Assembly: GCF_009811755.1 (NCBI RefSeq)
Contig: NZ_BLIV01000008.1
Coordinates: 62,001-126,000 of the forward strand
Direction of reading: 5' to 3'
Origin: Roseobacter cerasinus
Lineage (GTDB): Bacteria > Pseudomonadota > Alphaproteobacteria > Rhodobacterales > Rhodobacteraceae
DNA length: 64,000 nt
The notes under the pieces are model-generated. The model saw only the letters and a program-made list of their open reading frames with translations. It ran no database searches and was not told the DNA's origin. Every line of letters starts with the position of its first letter. The first letter of the stretch is position 1. Both the position numbers and the translations under genes were made by a program. Shown here one piece after another: positions 54,429-63,275 of the stretch.

Positions 54429-55469
54429 ATGGCCGCATCAGATCTGACCGCCAAAGACATCCGCATCCGCCGTGACAAAGCGCCGGAGCAGCGCGACCGC
54501 GACTTTGCCGAGGCGCAGGGTATCAGCGAGGCGGCCCTTGTTGCGGCCTATTGCGGGCGGGGGGTTACGCGGATTGATGCGCACCCCGATACCGTCATGG
54601 GTGCCGCACAGGAGCTGGGTGAGGTCATGGCGCTGACGCGCAATCTCTCCTGCGTGCATGAAAAAATCGGGGTCTATGACAATTACCACCCCGGCGCGCA
54701 TGCCGCGATGATCCTGACCGAGGAGATCGACCTGCGGATCTTTCCCGGCCACTGGCACCACGCGTTTCTGGTGGAGCGGGCAGGGGAGGCAGGCGTGCGC
54801 CGCAGTTTGCAGGTGTTTGATGCGGCGGGGGATGCGGTGCACAAGGTCATCCTGCGCGAGGGCTCGGACCACGCAGCCTTTGCGGGGCTCGTGGGGCGGA
54901 TGGCTTCTGAGGATCAGTCGCCGGAGGCCGTGTTCAAACCCCGCCAGCCGGCGGAAGCGCCCCGGATTGCCCCGGACAAGGTCGAGATCCTGCGCAAGGA
55001 ATGGACGCGGATGACCGATACGCATCAGTTCCTGCGGCTGGTCTCGAAACTCAAGATGAACCGTTTGGGGGCCTACCGCGCCGCCGGGTTGCCCTTTGCC
55101 CGCAGGCTGGACACAGGCGCGGTAGAGGCGCTGCTGCGCGCGCTTCAGCGCAGCGAAACCGAGGTGATGCTGTTTGTGGGCAACCGGGGCTGCATCCAGA
55201 TCCACACTGGCGCGATCCATACGTTGAAACCCATGGGGCCGTGGCAGAATGTCATGGACCCGGGCTTTAACCTGCATTTGCGTGGCGATCATGTTGCGGA
55301 GGTCTGGGCGGTGGACAAGCCCACGCAGCGCGGCACAGCCACATCCGTCGAAGCCTTTGACGCGCAGGGGGCGCTGATCTTCCAGATCTTTGGCGTGCCG
55401 AAAGAGGGGCGCGACAGCCGCCCGGCCTTTCGCGCCATCGTACAGGATTTGCAGGAGGTGGTGGCATGA
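54429..55469 (+). CDS. hmuS: Hemin-degrading/heme-trafficking factor
   Basis: A 346-aa cytosolic protein of the HmuS/HemS/ChuS family, built of two homologous halves. Recognisable segments are SCVHEKIGVYDNYHPGAHAA, DLRIFPGHWHHAFLVE and, in the second half, FVGNRGCIQIHTGAI and VMDPGFNLHL. It binds heme delivered by HmuTUV and may release iron. The start ATG at 54429 has an AAGGAG site 9 nt upstream. The stop overlaps the hmuT start (ATGA). Confidence 0.93.
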   Translation: MAASDLTAKDIRIRRDKAPEQRDRDFAEAQGISEAALVAAYCGRGVTRIDAHPDTVMGAAQELGEVMALTRNLSCVHEKIGVYDNYHPGAHAAMILTEEIDLRIFPGHWHHAFLVERAGEAGVRRSLQVFDAAGDAVHKVILREGSDHAAFAGLVGRMASEDQSPEAVFKPRQPAEAPRIAPDKVEILRKEWTRMTDTHQFLRLVSKLKMNRLGAYRAAGLPFARRLDTGAVEALLRALQRSETEVMLFVGNRGCIQIHTGAIHTLKPMGPWQNVMDPGFNLHLRGDHVAEVWAVDKPTQRGTATSVEAFDAQGALIFQIFGVPKEGRDSRPAFRAIVQDLQEVVA

Positions 55470-56323
55470 TCGAGAGACGTGCCTTACTCGCCTTGTCAGC
55501 GGCGTTTTGTGCGGCGCAGCCGGGCCGGGCCTTTGCAGCGGATGAGATGGCGGATGTCATCGCCATTGGTGGCGCGGTGACCGAGATTATCTTTGCGCTT
55601 GGCCAGGGACACCGGTTGCTGGCCCGCGATGCGACCTCGACCTATCCGGCGGCGGCTGAGGCGCTGCCGGATGTGGGGTATATGCGGCGTCTGTCTGCGG
55701 AAGGTGTGCTGTCTTTCGCGCCCGCGCTGATCATATCAGCGGAAGGGGCAGGGCCGCCCGAGGTGATCGAGATTCTGCGCGCGGCCTCCGTCGAGTTTGC
55801 CGAGGTGCCTGAGGGCTATGACGCGCGGGCCATCGTGGCCAAGATCCACGCGGTGGGCGCGGCGCTGGATGTGCCGGAGCGGGCGCAGGCTCTGGCCGAG
55901 ATGACACAGGCCGCGCTGGAGGCTGCTGTCGCGCAGGCTGCGGATGTCGATGCGGCCCCGAAACGGGTGATGTTTGTGCTGTCGACGCAAGGTGGACGCA
56001 TCCTGGCCTCCGGCACCGGGACAGGCGCGGATGGGATCATCCGCATGGCGGGTGGGACCAACGCCGTCTCTGATTTCGACGGGTACAAGCCGCTCTCGGA
56101 TGAGGCGGTCAGCGCTGCGGCGCCTGATGTGATCCTGATGATGGACCGGACGGGGGATCACGCCGCAACCGATGATGAGCTGTTTGGTCTGCCCGCTTTC
56201 TCGGCCACACCGGCGGCTGAGACCCGAGATGTCGTGCGTATGGACGGCCTGTTCCTACTTGGGTTTGGCCCGCGCACGGCGGAGGCTGTGACAGCGCTGA
56301 ACCGCGCTCTTTACACAAGCTAG
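55466..56323 (+). CDS. hmuT: Periplasmic heme-binding protein of the heme ABC importer
   Basis: A 285-aa class III periplasmic binding protein. A signal peptide (ALLALSAAFCAAQPGRAFA) is followed by the BtuF-type fold: VIAIGGAVTEIIFALGQGHR, DVGYMRRLSAEGVLSFAP, then ILASGTGTGADGIIRMAGGT and a C-terminal lobe with DVILMMDRTGD. The Tyr in GYMRRL sits where the heme-ligating Tyr is known in family members. It is co-translated with hmuS. Confidence 0.92.
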   Translation: MIERRALLALSAAFCAAQPGRAFAADEMADVIAIGGAVTEIIFALGQGHRLLARDATSTYPAAAEALPDVGYMRRLSAEGVLSFAPALIISAEGAGPPEVIEILRAASVEFAEVPEGYDARAIVAKIHAVGAALDVPERAQALAEMTQAALEAAVAQAADVDAAPKRVMFVLSTQGGRILASGTGTGADGIIRMAGGTNAVSDFDGYKPLSDEAVSAAAPDVILMMDRTGDHAATDDELFGLPAFSATPAAETRDVVRMDGLFLLGFGPRTAEAVTALNRALYTS

Positions 56324-56328
56324 AGACC

Positions 56329-57387
56329 TTGGCGTTCGCGGATCATCTGCCCAGAAGCCGCGTGGCGCGGGCGCGGCGTCTGCATGGGTGGCTGGCCCTG
56401 GCGGTTGTGCTTGTGGGCCTTTTCAGCCTGACCGTTGGGGCAACGGATGTGGCGCTGGGGCCCGCGCTGTGGAAGCTGGCGACGGGTGAGGCGTTGACAC
56501 GCATGGAAATGATTGTCCTGTGGGATATTCGCGCGCCGCGTCTGGTTCTGGGGCTGCTGGTGGGGGCTGCCTTGGCCATGGGCGGGGCGGTGATGCAGGG
56601 GCTGTTCCGCAACCCGCTGGCGGACCCGGGCCTTGTGGGGGTGAGCGCGGGGGCAGGGCTGGGGGCCATCACAGCCATTGTGCTGGCCGGTGCGGCCCCG
56701 GCCTGGCTGGCTGTCGCGACAGGCGATCATCTGGTGGCTGTCGCGGCGTTCTTTGGAGGTTGGGCCAGTACGCTGCTGCTTTACCGGGTGTCGACCCGTC
56801 GCGGGCGCACCTCCGTGGCGACGATGCTCCTGGCGGGCATCGCGCTGGGGGCGCTGGCCGGAGCACTGTCGGGCATTCTGGTCTACATCTCTGATGACCG
56901 GCAGCTGCGCGATTTGACCTTTTGGGGCTTGGGGTCGCTGGGCGGCGCAAGCTGGGCCAAGGTTCTGGCGGCAGGGCCGATCATCCTGCTGTCGCTGGCG
57001 GTGGCGTCGGCCTTGGGGCGGGGGTTGAACGGTCTTGCTCTGGGGGAGGCGACGGCGGGTCACATTGGGCTGAACGTGCAGTGGGTCAAGGGGGGTGCGA
57101 TCCTGACCGTGGCGGGAGCCACGGGGGCGGCTGTGGCGGTCTCAGGCGGAATTGGCTTCATCGGCATTGTCGTGCCGCATCTCTTGCGGTTGAGCAGCGG
57201 GCCGGATCATCGGCCTTTGCTGATCAACGCGGCGCTTCTGGGGGCGCTGCTGCTGGTCCTTGCGGATGTGATTGCGCGGGTGATCATCGCGCCAGCGGAA
57301 CTGCCCATCGGGATTGTCACAGCAGTCTTGGGCGCGCCGGTGTTCCTGTGGATCCTGCTGCGCCAGCGCGGCATGGTGGATCTATGA
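56329..57387 (+). CDS. hmuU: Heme ABC importer permease
   Basis: A 352-aa FecCD-type permease with about ten TM helices. Family words are RAPRLVLGLLVGAALAMGGA and MQGLFRNPLADPGLVGVSAG near the N-terminus, and GFIGIVVPHLLRLSSGPDHR near the C-terminus. The likely start is TTG at 56329, 6 bp after the hmuT stop. The stop overlaps the hmuV start (ATGA). Confidence 0.92.
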   Translation: MAFADHLPRSRVARARRLHGWLALAVVLVGLFSLTVGATDVALGPALWKLATGEALTRMEMIVLWDIRAPRLVLGLLVGAALAMGGAVMQGLFRNPLADPGLVGVSAGAGLGAITAIVLAGAAPAWLAVATGDHLVAVAAFFGGWASTLLLYRVSTRRGRTSVATMLLAGIALGALAGALSGILVYISDDRQLRDLTFWGLGSLGGASWAKVLAAGPIILLSLAVASALGRGLNGLALGEATAGHIGLNVQWVKGGAILTVAGATGAAVAVSGGIGFIGIVVPHLLRLSSGPDHRPLLINAALLGALLLVLADVIARVIIAPAELPIGIVTAVLGAPVFLWILLRQRGMVDL

Positions 57388-58178
57388 CTGTGTGTGTCGA
57401 GGGCCTGTCGGTGCGGTATGGCGCCAGAGTGGTGATCGAAGATCTCGACATCATCGCTTGCTCCGGTGCGTTGACCGCGATTGTGGGGCCGAATGGATCG
57501 GGCAAGTCGACATTGATCAAGGCGATCTGCGGAGATCTGTCCTATGACGGCGTGGTGACGCTGAATGGCCTGGATGTGGCCAGCGCGCACCCGTGGGAGC
57601 TGGCCAGCCAGCGGGCTGTGCTGCCGCAGGCCTCGACACTGGCCTTCCCGTTTCATGCCATTGAAGTGGTACGCATTGGGCTGACGGCGGGCACAGGTGG
57701 CGCGCAGGCCGGGCGGGCTGAGGCGGCGCTGGCGCGCGTGGAGCTCGCAGGCTACGCCAACCGGTACTATCAGGAGCTTTCGGGTGGCGAGCAGCAGCGG
57801 GTGCAGCTGGCGCGCGTGCTGGCGCAGATCTGGGAGCCTTGCACGGGGCAGGGGCCGCGCTGGCTGATGCTGGATGAGCCCGTCTCCAGCCTTGATGTCG
57901 CGCATCAGTTGCAGGTGATGTCCATCGCGAAGGAGTTTGCACGAGGCGGCGGCGGTGTGTTGGCGGTCATGCATGATCTGAACCTGACGGGGCTGTTTGC
58001 CGACCGGGTTGTGGTGATGGCAGAGGGGCAGGTGCTTGCAGCGGGACCGCCTGAGGAGGTCATGAATGATGCGGTCTTGTCGCAGGCCTATGGCTGCGCG
58101 TTGCGCGTCAACACCACGCCGCATGGGCCGGCGCCCTTTGTGCTGCCGCATACGGCAGAGGCCCACGCCGCGCCTTGA
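57384..58178 (+). CDS. hmuV: Heme ABC importer ATPase
   Basis: A 264-aa ABC ATPase with intact motifs: Walker A GPNGSGKSTL, Q-loop LPQAS, signature LSGGEQQRV, Walker B WLMLDEPVSSLD and H-loop VMHDLNL. It powers HmuU. It starts at the ATG at 57384, overlapping the hmuU stop. Last gene of the operon; it converges on the recombinase gene with a 21-bp gap. Confidence 0.94.
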   Translation: MTVCVEGLSVRYGARVVIEDLDIIACSGALTAIVGPNGSGKSTLIKAICGDLSYDGVVTLNGLDVASAHPWELASQRAVLPQASTLAFPFHAIEVVRIGLTAGTGGAQAGRAEAALARVELAGYANRYYQELSGGEQQRVQLARVLAQIWEPCTGQGPRWLMLDEPVSSLDVAHQLQVMSIAKEFARGGGGVLAVMHDLNLTGLFADRVVVMAEGQVLAAGPPEEVMNDAVLSQAYGCALRVNTTPHGPAPFVLPHTAEAHAAP

Positions 58179-58199
58179 GGGCGCGGGATGGGGCAGGGG

Positions 58200-59255
58200 T
58201 TACAGCCCTGCTGCTTTTGTGAGGTTGAGTTGGAATCTGTCTCTGCGGCGTTGGTAGCGGCGGGTCATTTCGACGGAGGCGTGGCCAAGCTGTTTCTGGA
58301 CATGGCGCTCGTCAGCCTCGGCGTAAGAGGCAAGGCCCGAGCGCAGGGAATGTCCGGAGAAGAGGGCCAGGCGCTCTTTCTCCGGCAGCTCCGGTCGGAT
58401 CCCGGCGGCCAGCAGGGTCCGCTTGATCAGACGGGCCACGTGTTTGTCGGACAGTCGGCCGTCCAGCGCTTTGGTGTTGTCGCGCGAGACGCGCACAAAG
58501 ACCGGACCCAGGTCAATCTTCGCGAAGTGCAGCCACTGCTCCAGCGCATGCACCGGGCAGGACTGCTCGGACGAGCCACGCCCGATCTCGGCCTCTTTCC
58601 AGCCGGTCTTGGTCCGCTGGATCACAAGCACGCCCTCGGGCGCGATCTCGACCCAGCCCTTGCCGTCGAGGGTGTCATCGCGCTGCACATCGAGGGCCAC
58701 GATCTCGGACCGCCGGAAACCGCCCGCATAGCCCATCAGCAGGATCGCGCGGTCGCGCAGGCCGCGCAGGTCGAAGGGCAGGGTGCCAACCATGGCCAGC
58801 AGCTCCTCGGGGGCCAGGGGCGCCTTTTGCACCGGCGGGCGGGCGTGGGCGCGTTTGATCCCGGCCAGCACACTGGCGATGTGGCGGTCCTTGCGGTCCA
58901 GCACAAATCCGCGCTGCCGGTAGCTCCAAGCGAGGCCCGACAGGCGGCGTTCAATCGTCGCATGGGAGAGGGCAGGGCCCCCGGTCTGAGGGGCTGCGCA
59001 GTCGGTGATGTAGAGGCCGATCAGCTGCGGGTCGGGCGTATCGGGATCGGCGCCGCGCCGTCGGCACCAGCTGGCGAACTGCGCCCAGTCGGCGGCATAG
59101 GCTTTGTTGGTGTTCTCGGCGGTGGCCTGCGCCGCATAGCCCCGCGCGGTGTCCAGCAGCCGGTCCAGCGCGCCGGAGCCGGCAACGGCCTCGGGCAGGG
59201 CGATCGAGGCATGATCCGCAGGGTCTCTCCCGTCTCCGTCGTTCTGTTGGCTCAT
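58200..59255 (-). CDS. Tyrosine recombinase (phage-integrase family)
   Basis: A 351-aa recombinase. The N-terminal SAM-like DNA-binding domain (residues about 30-135) is followed by the catalytic domain with Arg181 (GGFRRSEIV), His302 and Arg305 (GHSLRSG), His324 (QLGHASVEM) and nucleophile Tyr334 (TRRYQRR). All active residues are present. Such enzymes resolve plasmid dimers or move integrative elements. It lies just left of the transposon, and a dif/lox-like dyad lies just right of it at 63172. Confidence 0.9.
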   Translation of the reverse strand: MSQQNDGDGRDPADHASIALPEAVAGSGALDRLLDTARGYAAQATAENTNKAYAADWAQFASWCRRRGADPDTPDPQLIGLYITDCAAPQTGGPALSHATIERRLSGLAWSYRQRGFVLDRKDRHIASVLAGIKRAHARPPVQKAPLAPEELLAMVGTLPFDLRGLRDRAILLMGYAGGFRRSEIVALDVQRDDTLDGKGWVEIAPEGVLVIQRTKTGWKEAEIGRGSSEQSCPVHALEQWLHFAKIDLGPVFVRVSRDNTKALDGRLSDKHVARLIKRTLLAAGIRPELPEKERLALFSGHSLRSGLASYAEADERHVQKQLGHASVEMTRRYQRRRDRFQLNLTKAAGL

Positions 59256-59382
59256 TTTAAATGCCTTTCGGGAGATGCGCGTTCGAGCGTAGCGAGAGAC
59301 AGCGTATGTCGAGGCAATGTGTCAACAAACGACGAAGCGCGTGCTCGTTTGCCGCACCTCGGGTTGCAGAGCGCGATGTCTC

Positions 59383-59510
59383 TGTCGGACTGCTGGATTT
59401 CTTGAAACTGCGGGCCATTTGTTTTCAAGGGTTTGCCGGTTCTTCATTTTTGAGATTGAGTCGGAATTCATGAGACTGTACATAGATTTGAGTCACTATT
59501 CGTGAGACTA
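59383..59510 (+). repeat. Left transposon end with transposase-binding repeats
   Basis: TTCATGAGA-type repeats lie at 59399 (TTCTTGAAA), 59447 (TTTTTGAGA), 59467 (TTCATGAGA) and 59499 (TTCGTGAGA), all in the same orientation and inverted relative to the right end. Confidence 0.65.
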
Positions 59511-59536
59511 CACAGCGTTCGTGCGTCGATCAAGTC

Positions 59537-61183
59537 ATGTCCGATAATTCTGCAGCCGATAAAGATTGGGAAGAGGCCGAGTTCCGCGCAAGAGTGCTTG
59601 CGGAGCTGCCGGAACAGCTCACTGAAGGCGACGTTGCCTGGGCGATGCGGCAGCTGGATGTCAGCCGGGCGACGGTTTATCGTTTGGCGAAGCAGTTCCG
59701 GGAAGATGCGCGGACCAGTGCACTTCTGCCAAATTCCTCCGGCCCCAAGCCAGGCATGCAGCCGCTGGATCCGGCGGTGGAAGCGATCGTATCCCGCCTG
59801 TTTAGAGACTTTTACGCCACCCGTCGCAAACCGACCAAAACGCGGTTTTGGCGGGAGGTCGCTGCCGATTGCCACGCACGGGGGCTGGCACCACCCTCGA
59901 TCCGGCGTCTGGGGCGTTGGCTGGACCTGAAAGACCAGGCACGGCTCATGATGAGGCGGGAGGGCAGGGACAAGGCCGAACGCCGGCACCTGGCCACGCC
60001 CGGTGGGCTTACCGCGACCCGCCCGCTGGATATCGTCCAGATCGATCACACCAGGGCCGATGTGACGGTGGTCGATCCGGTCACGCGACACCCGCTTGGC
60101 CGGCCGACGCTGACTGTCGCGATCGATGTAAACACCCGCATGGTTCTGGGATTTCACCTGTCGCTGGAGCCGCCCTCGCTTCTGTCGGTCGCGCTCTGTC
60201 TGACCCATGCGGTGATGGAGAAATCACATTGGCTGGCGGCGCGCGGGATCAATACAGACTGGCCCGCGCAGGGCATCCCCAGGGCGATCTACGTGGACAA
60301 CGGCGCGGAATTCCATGCCCGGGCCTTCGGACTTGCCTGTTCCGAATACCAGATTGATTTGCAGCACCGCCCGCCCGGCACACCGCGCTATGGCGGGCAT
60401 ATCGAGCGGCTGATCGGCACGATGATGGGGGCGGTGCATCTGCTGCCGGGGTCACATTTCTCGAACATCTTCGAGCGTGGCGATCTCGACGCGGAGGCCG
60501 AAGCGGTGATGACGCTGCAGGAGTTGGAAACCTGGCTCGCGCTGGAAATCACCGGTTCCTACCACGTGCGGGTCCACAGCGCGCTGGAAACCACGCCTGC
60601 GGCGGCCTGGGCAGCGCATACGGATGAGGCGCGGCTCCGCATGCCCGCCGATCTCCGGCAGTTCCTGGTGGATTTTCTGCCCTCGGAACAGCGGGTCCTG
60701 CAGCGGGACGGCTTTCATCTCTTTCATATCCGCTACTGGTCGGACGAGTTGCGCTGGCTGATGGGCCGGGAGAGCCGCAAATACACGCTCAAATACGACC
60801 CGCGCGACCTCTCGCGCATCTTTGTGCTGACCGGGGACGGGATCATCGAGGCGCGGCCGGCGGATCTGACACGGCCTGCGATTACGCTCTGGGAGCACCG
60901 GGCGGCGCGGCGCGCCTTGCGCGAGGAAGGGCGCCGGTCGGTGGACGAAGAACTGATCTTCCGGACAATCCAGGCGCAACGCGACCTCGTGGACAGCGCC
61001 GAGCGGCAAACGAAAGCCATGCAACGCCATAAGGCCCGGCGGGCGCACCTGGAACCGCGCCCGATGATCGATGTGACGCCAGAAGCAGAGGCAAAGAAGG
61101 CTTTGCCGGCACCTGAAACCAAGCGCAATGCGCTCAAGGATCATCCAGGGTTCGAGGTCGAGGAATGGTACGACGATGACTGA
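59537..61183 (+). CDS. tniA: TniA/TnsB-type DDE transposase
   Basis: A 548-aa transposase of the Mu/TnsB/TniA class. An N-terminal HTH (RQLDVSRATVYRLAKQF) is followed by the RNase-H core with Asp170 (DIVQIDHTRAD), Asp254 (IYVDNGAEF) and Glu290 (YGGHIERLIG), a DD35E spacing. A Mu-type C-terminal beta domain follows (DLSRIFVLTGDGIIEA). All catalytic residues are present. The start ATG at 59537 follows the left-end repeats by about 30 bp. Confidence 0.93.
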   Translation: MSDNSAADKDWEEAEFRARVLAELPEQLTEGDVAWAMRQLDVSRATVYRLAKQFREDARTSALLPNSSGPKPGMQPLDPAVEAIVSRLFRDFYATRRKPTKTRFWREVAADCHARGLAPPSIRRLGRWLDLKDQARLMMRREGRDKAERRHLATPGGLTATRPLDIVQIDHTRADVTVVDPVTRHPLGRPTLTVAIDVNTRMVLGFHLSLEPPSLLSVALCLTHAVMEKSHWLAARGINTDWPAQGIPRAIYVDNGAEFHARAFGLACSEYQIDLQHRPPGTPRYGGHIERLIGTMMGAVHLLPGSHFSNIFERGDLDAEAEAVMTLQELETWLALEITGSYHVRVHSALETTPAAAWAAHTDEARLRMPADLRQFLVDFLPSEQRVLQRDGFHLFHIRYWSDELRWLMGRESRKYTLKYDPRDLSRIFVLTGDGIIEARPADLTRPAITLWEHRAARRALREEGRRSVDEELIFRTIQAQRDLVDSAERQTKAMQRHKARRAHLEPRPMIDVTPEAEAKKALPAPETKRNALKDHPGFEVEEWYDDD

Positions 61184-62054
61184 GTTTCCGCATCTTTATC
61201 CGGGCGCCGGCAGGATTGCCGCGCTCAGCGCTGAGGAGCGTATTTTGCGCATCCGGGCCGATCGATGGGTGTCCTATCCCCGGGCCGAGGCGGCCCTGAC
61301 CAAGCTGGAGACTCTGCTGGCCTTCCCGGAGCGCGCCCGGATGCCGAACCTGCTTCTGGTCGGCGAAAGCGGCATGGGCAAGACGATGATCATCGAGAAG
61401 TTCAACCGCGATCAAGCCTCCAGCTTCGACGATATGACCGGGCGGCTGCACATGCCGGTCGTCGCGGTGCAGATGGTCTCGGGGCCGGATGAGACACGGT
61501 TCTACCGCCGGATTCTGGCCGCGATCGGCGCTCCGGAGCCGCCAAGGGCGACGCTTTCCGTGCTGGAAAGCCTTGCCCTGCGGCTGCTCACCGAATTGCG
61601 CCCAAAGATGCTGGTGATCGACGAGATCCACAGCCTGCAGGCGGGTACGATCCGCGAACAGGCGCGGTTCCTGAACATGCTGCGGTTTCTCGGCAACGAA
61701 CTGCGTATCCCGCTGGTCTGTGTGGGCACCGCCCAGGCCCGCAACGCGCTGCGCACCGACGATCAGCTGGTGCGCCGCTTCGAGGCTTTTGCGCTACCGC
61801 CTTGGCGGGAAGGGGCGGATTTCACCGGGCTGATGAGCACGCTCACGCGCAGCCTGCCGCTCCGGCGCGAAAGCGAGATCGATGAGAAGGCGCTCACGCG
61901 GATCCTCAAGGTGACCGATGGCATCACCTCGGGCATTTTTTCGATCATGTCTCAGCTGGCAATCGCCGCCATCGAAAGTGGCGAGGAGAGGATCCTCTCG
62001 CGCGACGTTCTGAGCGGCGACGGCTTGCGTGTGGTCCTGGGAGAGCCAGTTTGA
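61176..62054 (+). CDS. tniB: TniB/TnsC-type AAA+ regulator of transposition
   Basis: A 292-aa ATPase with Walker A GESGMGKT (residues 63-70), Walker B KMLVIDEIHSL and sensor/Arg-finger segments (LVCVGTAQARNALRTDDQLV). It would select targets and activate TniA. The ATG at 61176 overlaps the tniA stop; the stop overlaps the tniQ start. Confidence 0.93.
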   Translation: MTEFPHLYPGAGRIAALSAEERILRIRADRWVSYPRAEAALTKLETLLAFPERARMPNLLLVGESGMGKTMIIEKFNRDQASSFDDMTGRLHMPVVAVQMVSGPDETRFYRRILAAIGAPEPPRATLSVLESLALRLLTELRPKMLVIDEIHSLQAGTIREQARFLNMLRFLGNELRIPLVCVGTAQARNALRTDDQLVRRFEAFALPPWREGADFTGLMSTLTRSLPLRRESEIDEKALTRILKVTDGITSGIFSIMSQLAIAAIESGEERILSRDVLSGDGLRVVLGEPV

Positions 62055-63070
62055 CAGGCGGGCGCCGCCTGCCGGTTGTGTTCCCGCCCGAGACGGATGA
62101 ACGGCTGTCCTCCTGGATCGCCCGTCTGGCCCAATTCTATGCTATGACCATTCCCGAATTTCTGGCGGAACTTGGCCTGTCCAGGCGCGACCTGTTCGAC
62201 CTGGAGTGGCGCCTTTCGGACGGGAATGGGGCTCTGATCGCGGCCCGAACCGGGCTTACGGTCGAGACCATTCAGGCCATGACGTTTCAGGAAGTCACCC
62301 CCGACGCCAGGATGATGATTGCGCGCCAGAACCGCCATCGCTGCCCGCATTGCCCTGCCGAGATGCAGCGGAAGTCGTTGGCATTGCCTTGGGTGTTTCG
62401 CTGTCCTGTTCACGGCTCAGACCTACAGGATGCCACCGGCGCAACCTTGCCCGAGATGTTGGGGGACGCCCGGATGGCAGCCTTGGCGACGCATGCAAGG
62501 GCCGGTGCCGCCGTTCTCGACGCCTGGGTACGTGGGGCCGGGCAGGGGGTTCTGGACGTGCCGGAAATGCTGTCCGTCCTGACAGCACGGCACCGCCGCG
62601 CTTCGCCTCCCTCGCTGGCCGAACAACCGCGCATGTCGCTGCAGACCCGGCGGGATTACCACGAATTTCTCACCATGCCGATCATCCGTCAGGCGCTGAC
62701 GGTGGTCGTTCCCGAGTATGATGAGGTGGCGCCGGTGCTGGCCAAGCCGGTCCGGCCCGGGCTGCACGGCCTCGCGCAGGGCTCGCTGTTGCAGGGTTTC
62801 GCACTGACGGTTGGCATTGGCCGGCTCGCTGAGGACCCCGTCGCTCGCGCGATCGCCGTGCTGCTGGCCAGCGACGTGGACGGGCAGGGGCGGGTGCAGG
62901 AAGCACTCAGATCATGGCCACTCTCGTTGAGAAGATGTATCTCTGCCCGGCTCTGGCGCACTCAGCGCGACGAGAGAGATCGCCGGATTGCCGAAAAACC
63001 CACGAGACGGCGCCAGTCTCATGAATACCGGCGCGTCCAGTCTCATGAATACCACTCCAGAATCTCATGA
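62051..63070 (+). CDS. tniQ: TniQ-family transposition protein
   Basis: A 339-aa protein starting at a TTG (62051) that overlaps the tniB stop. The TniQ N-terminal part (PPETDERLSSWIARLAQFYA) is followed by a zinc ribbon with CPHC and FRCPVHG. The last residues (RRRQSHEYRRVQSHEYHSRI) are translated from the transposase-binding repeats of the right end, so the gene runs into the transposon terminus. A natural stop may have been lost, or this overlap is native. Confidence 0.88.
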   Translation: MTGGRRLPVVFPPETDERLSSWIARLAQFYAMTIPEFLAELGLSRRDLFDLEWRLSDGNGALIAARTGLTVETIQAMTFQEVTPDARMMIARQNRHRCPHCPAEMQRKSLALPWVFRCPVHGSDLQDATGATLPEMLGDARMAALATHARAGAAVLDAWVRGAGQGVLDVPEMLSVLTARHRRASPPSLAEQPRMSLQTRRDYHEFLTMPIIRQALTVVVPEYDEVAPVLAKPVRPGLHGLAQGSLLQGFALTVGIGRLAEDPVARAIAVLLASDVDGQGRVQEALRSWPLSLRRCISARLWRTQRDERDRRIAEKPTRRRQSHEYRRVQSHEYHSRIS

Positions 63071-63127
63071 ACCCCGGTCGGTTTTTCAGGGAAGTGCTTG
63101 AATCTCATGAATTCCGGCCGTCCGACA
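63017..63127 (-). repeat. Right transposon end with transposase-binding repeats
   Basis: TCTCATGAA repeats start at 63017, 63041, 63063 and 63103 (spacings 24, 22 and 40 bp), followed by the terminal GTCCGACA. They are inverted relative to the left end, as expected for TnsB-type sites. Confidence 0.75.
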
Positions 63128-63162
63128 ACATTTTCGGGTGATTTGCGCATGTTTCGGAGGCT

Positions 63163-63208
63163 ATCTCTCTGTGTCCGATAATGCAAACTTATTGGACATA
63201 GCAGAGAG
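63163..63208. other. dif/lox-like inverted repeat (candidate recombination site)
   Basis: The core TGTCCGATAA-TGCAAAC-TTATTGGACA (63172-63198) has 10-bp arms matching at 9 of 10 positions around a 7-bp spacer. Outer arms CTCTCTG/CAGAGAG extend it. The ATAA...TTAT centre resembles dif and lox sites. It could also be an operator for the gene at 63276. Confidence 0.5.
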
Positions 63209-63275
63209 CCGCAGGGTGGGGCGGTTTGCACACTATATGGTAGCGGAAAGCGCCGTGGCGAGATAGTGTTGTAGC

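Larger units (their letters stand above)
59383..63127. mobile_element. 3.7-kb Tn7/Tn5053-type transposon (tniA-tniB-tniQ)
   Basis: The proposed termini are TGTCGGAC at 59383-59390 and its inverse GTCCGACA at 63120-63127. The first 27 bp of the two ends agree at about 21 positions. Inside each end are several transposase-binding repeats (TTCATGAGA and variants). The three genes are collinear and overlapping. There is no resolvase. The flanking 5-mers (GTCTC left, ACATT right) do not match, so no target duplication is seen. Ends are assigned by eye. Confidence 0.65.
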
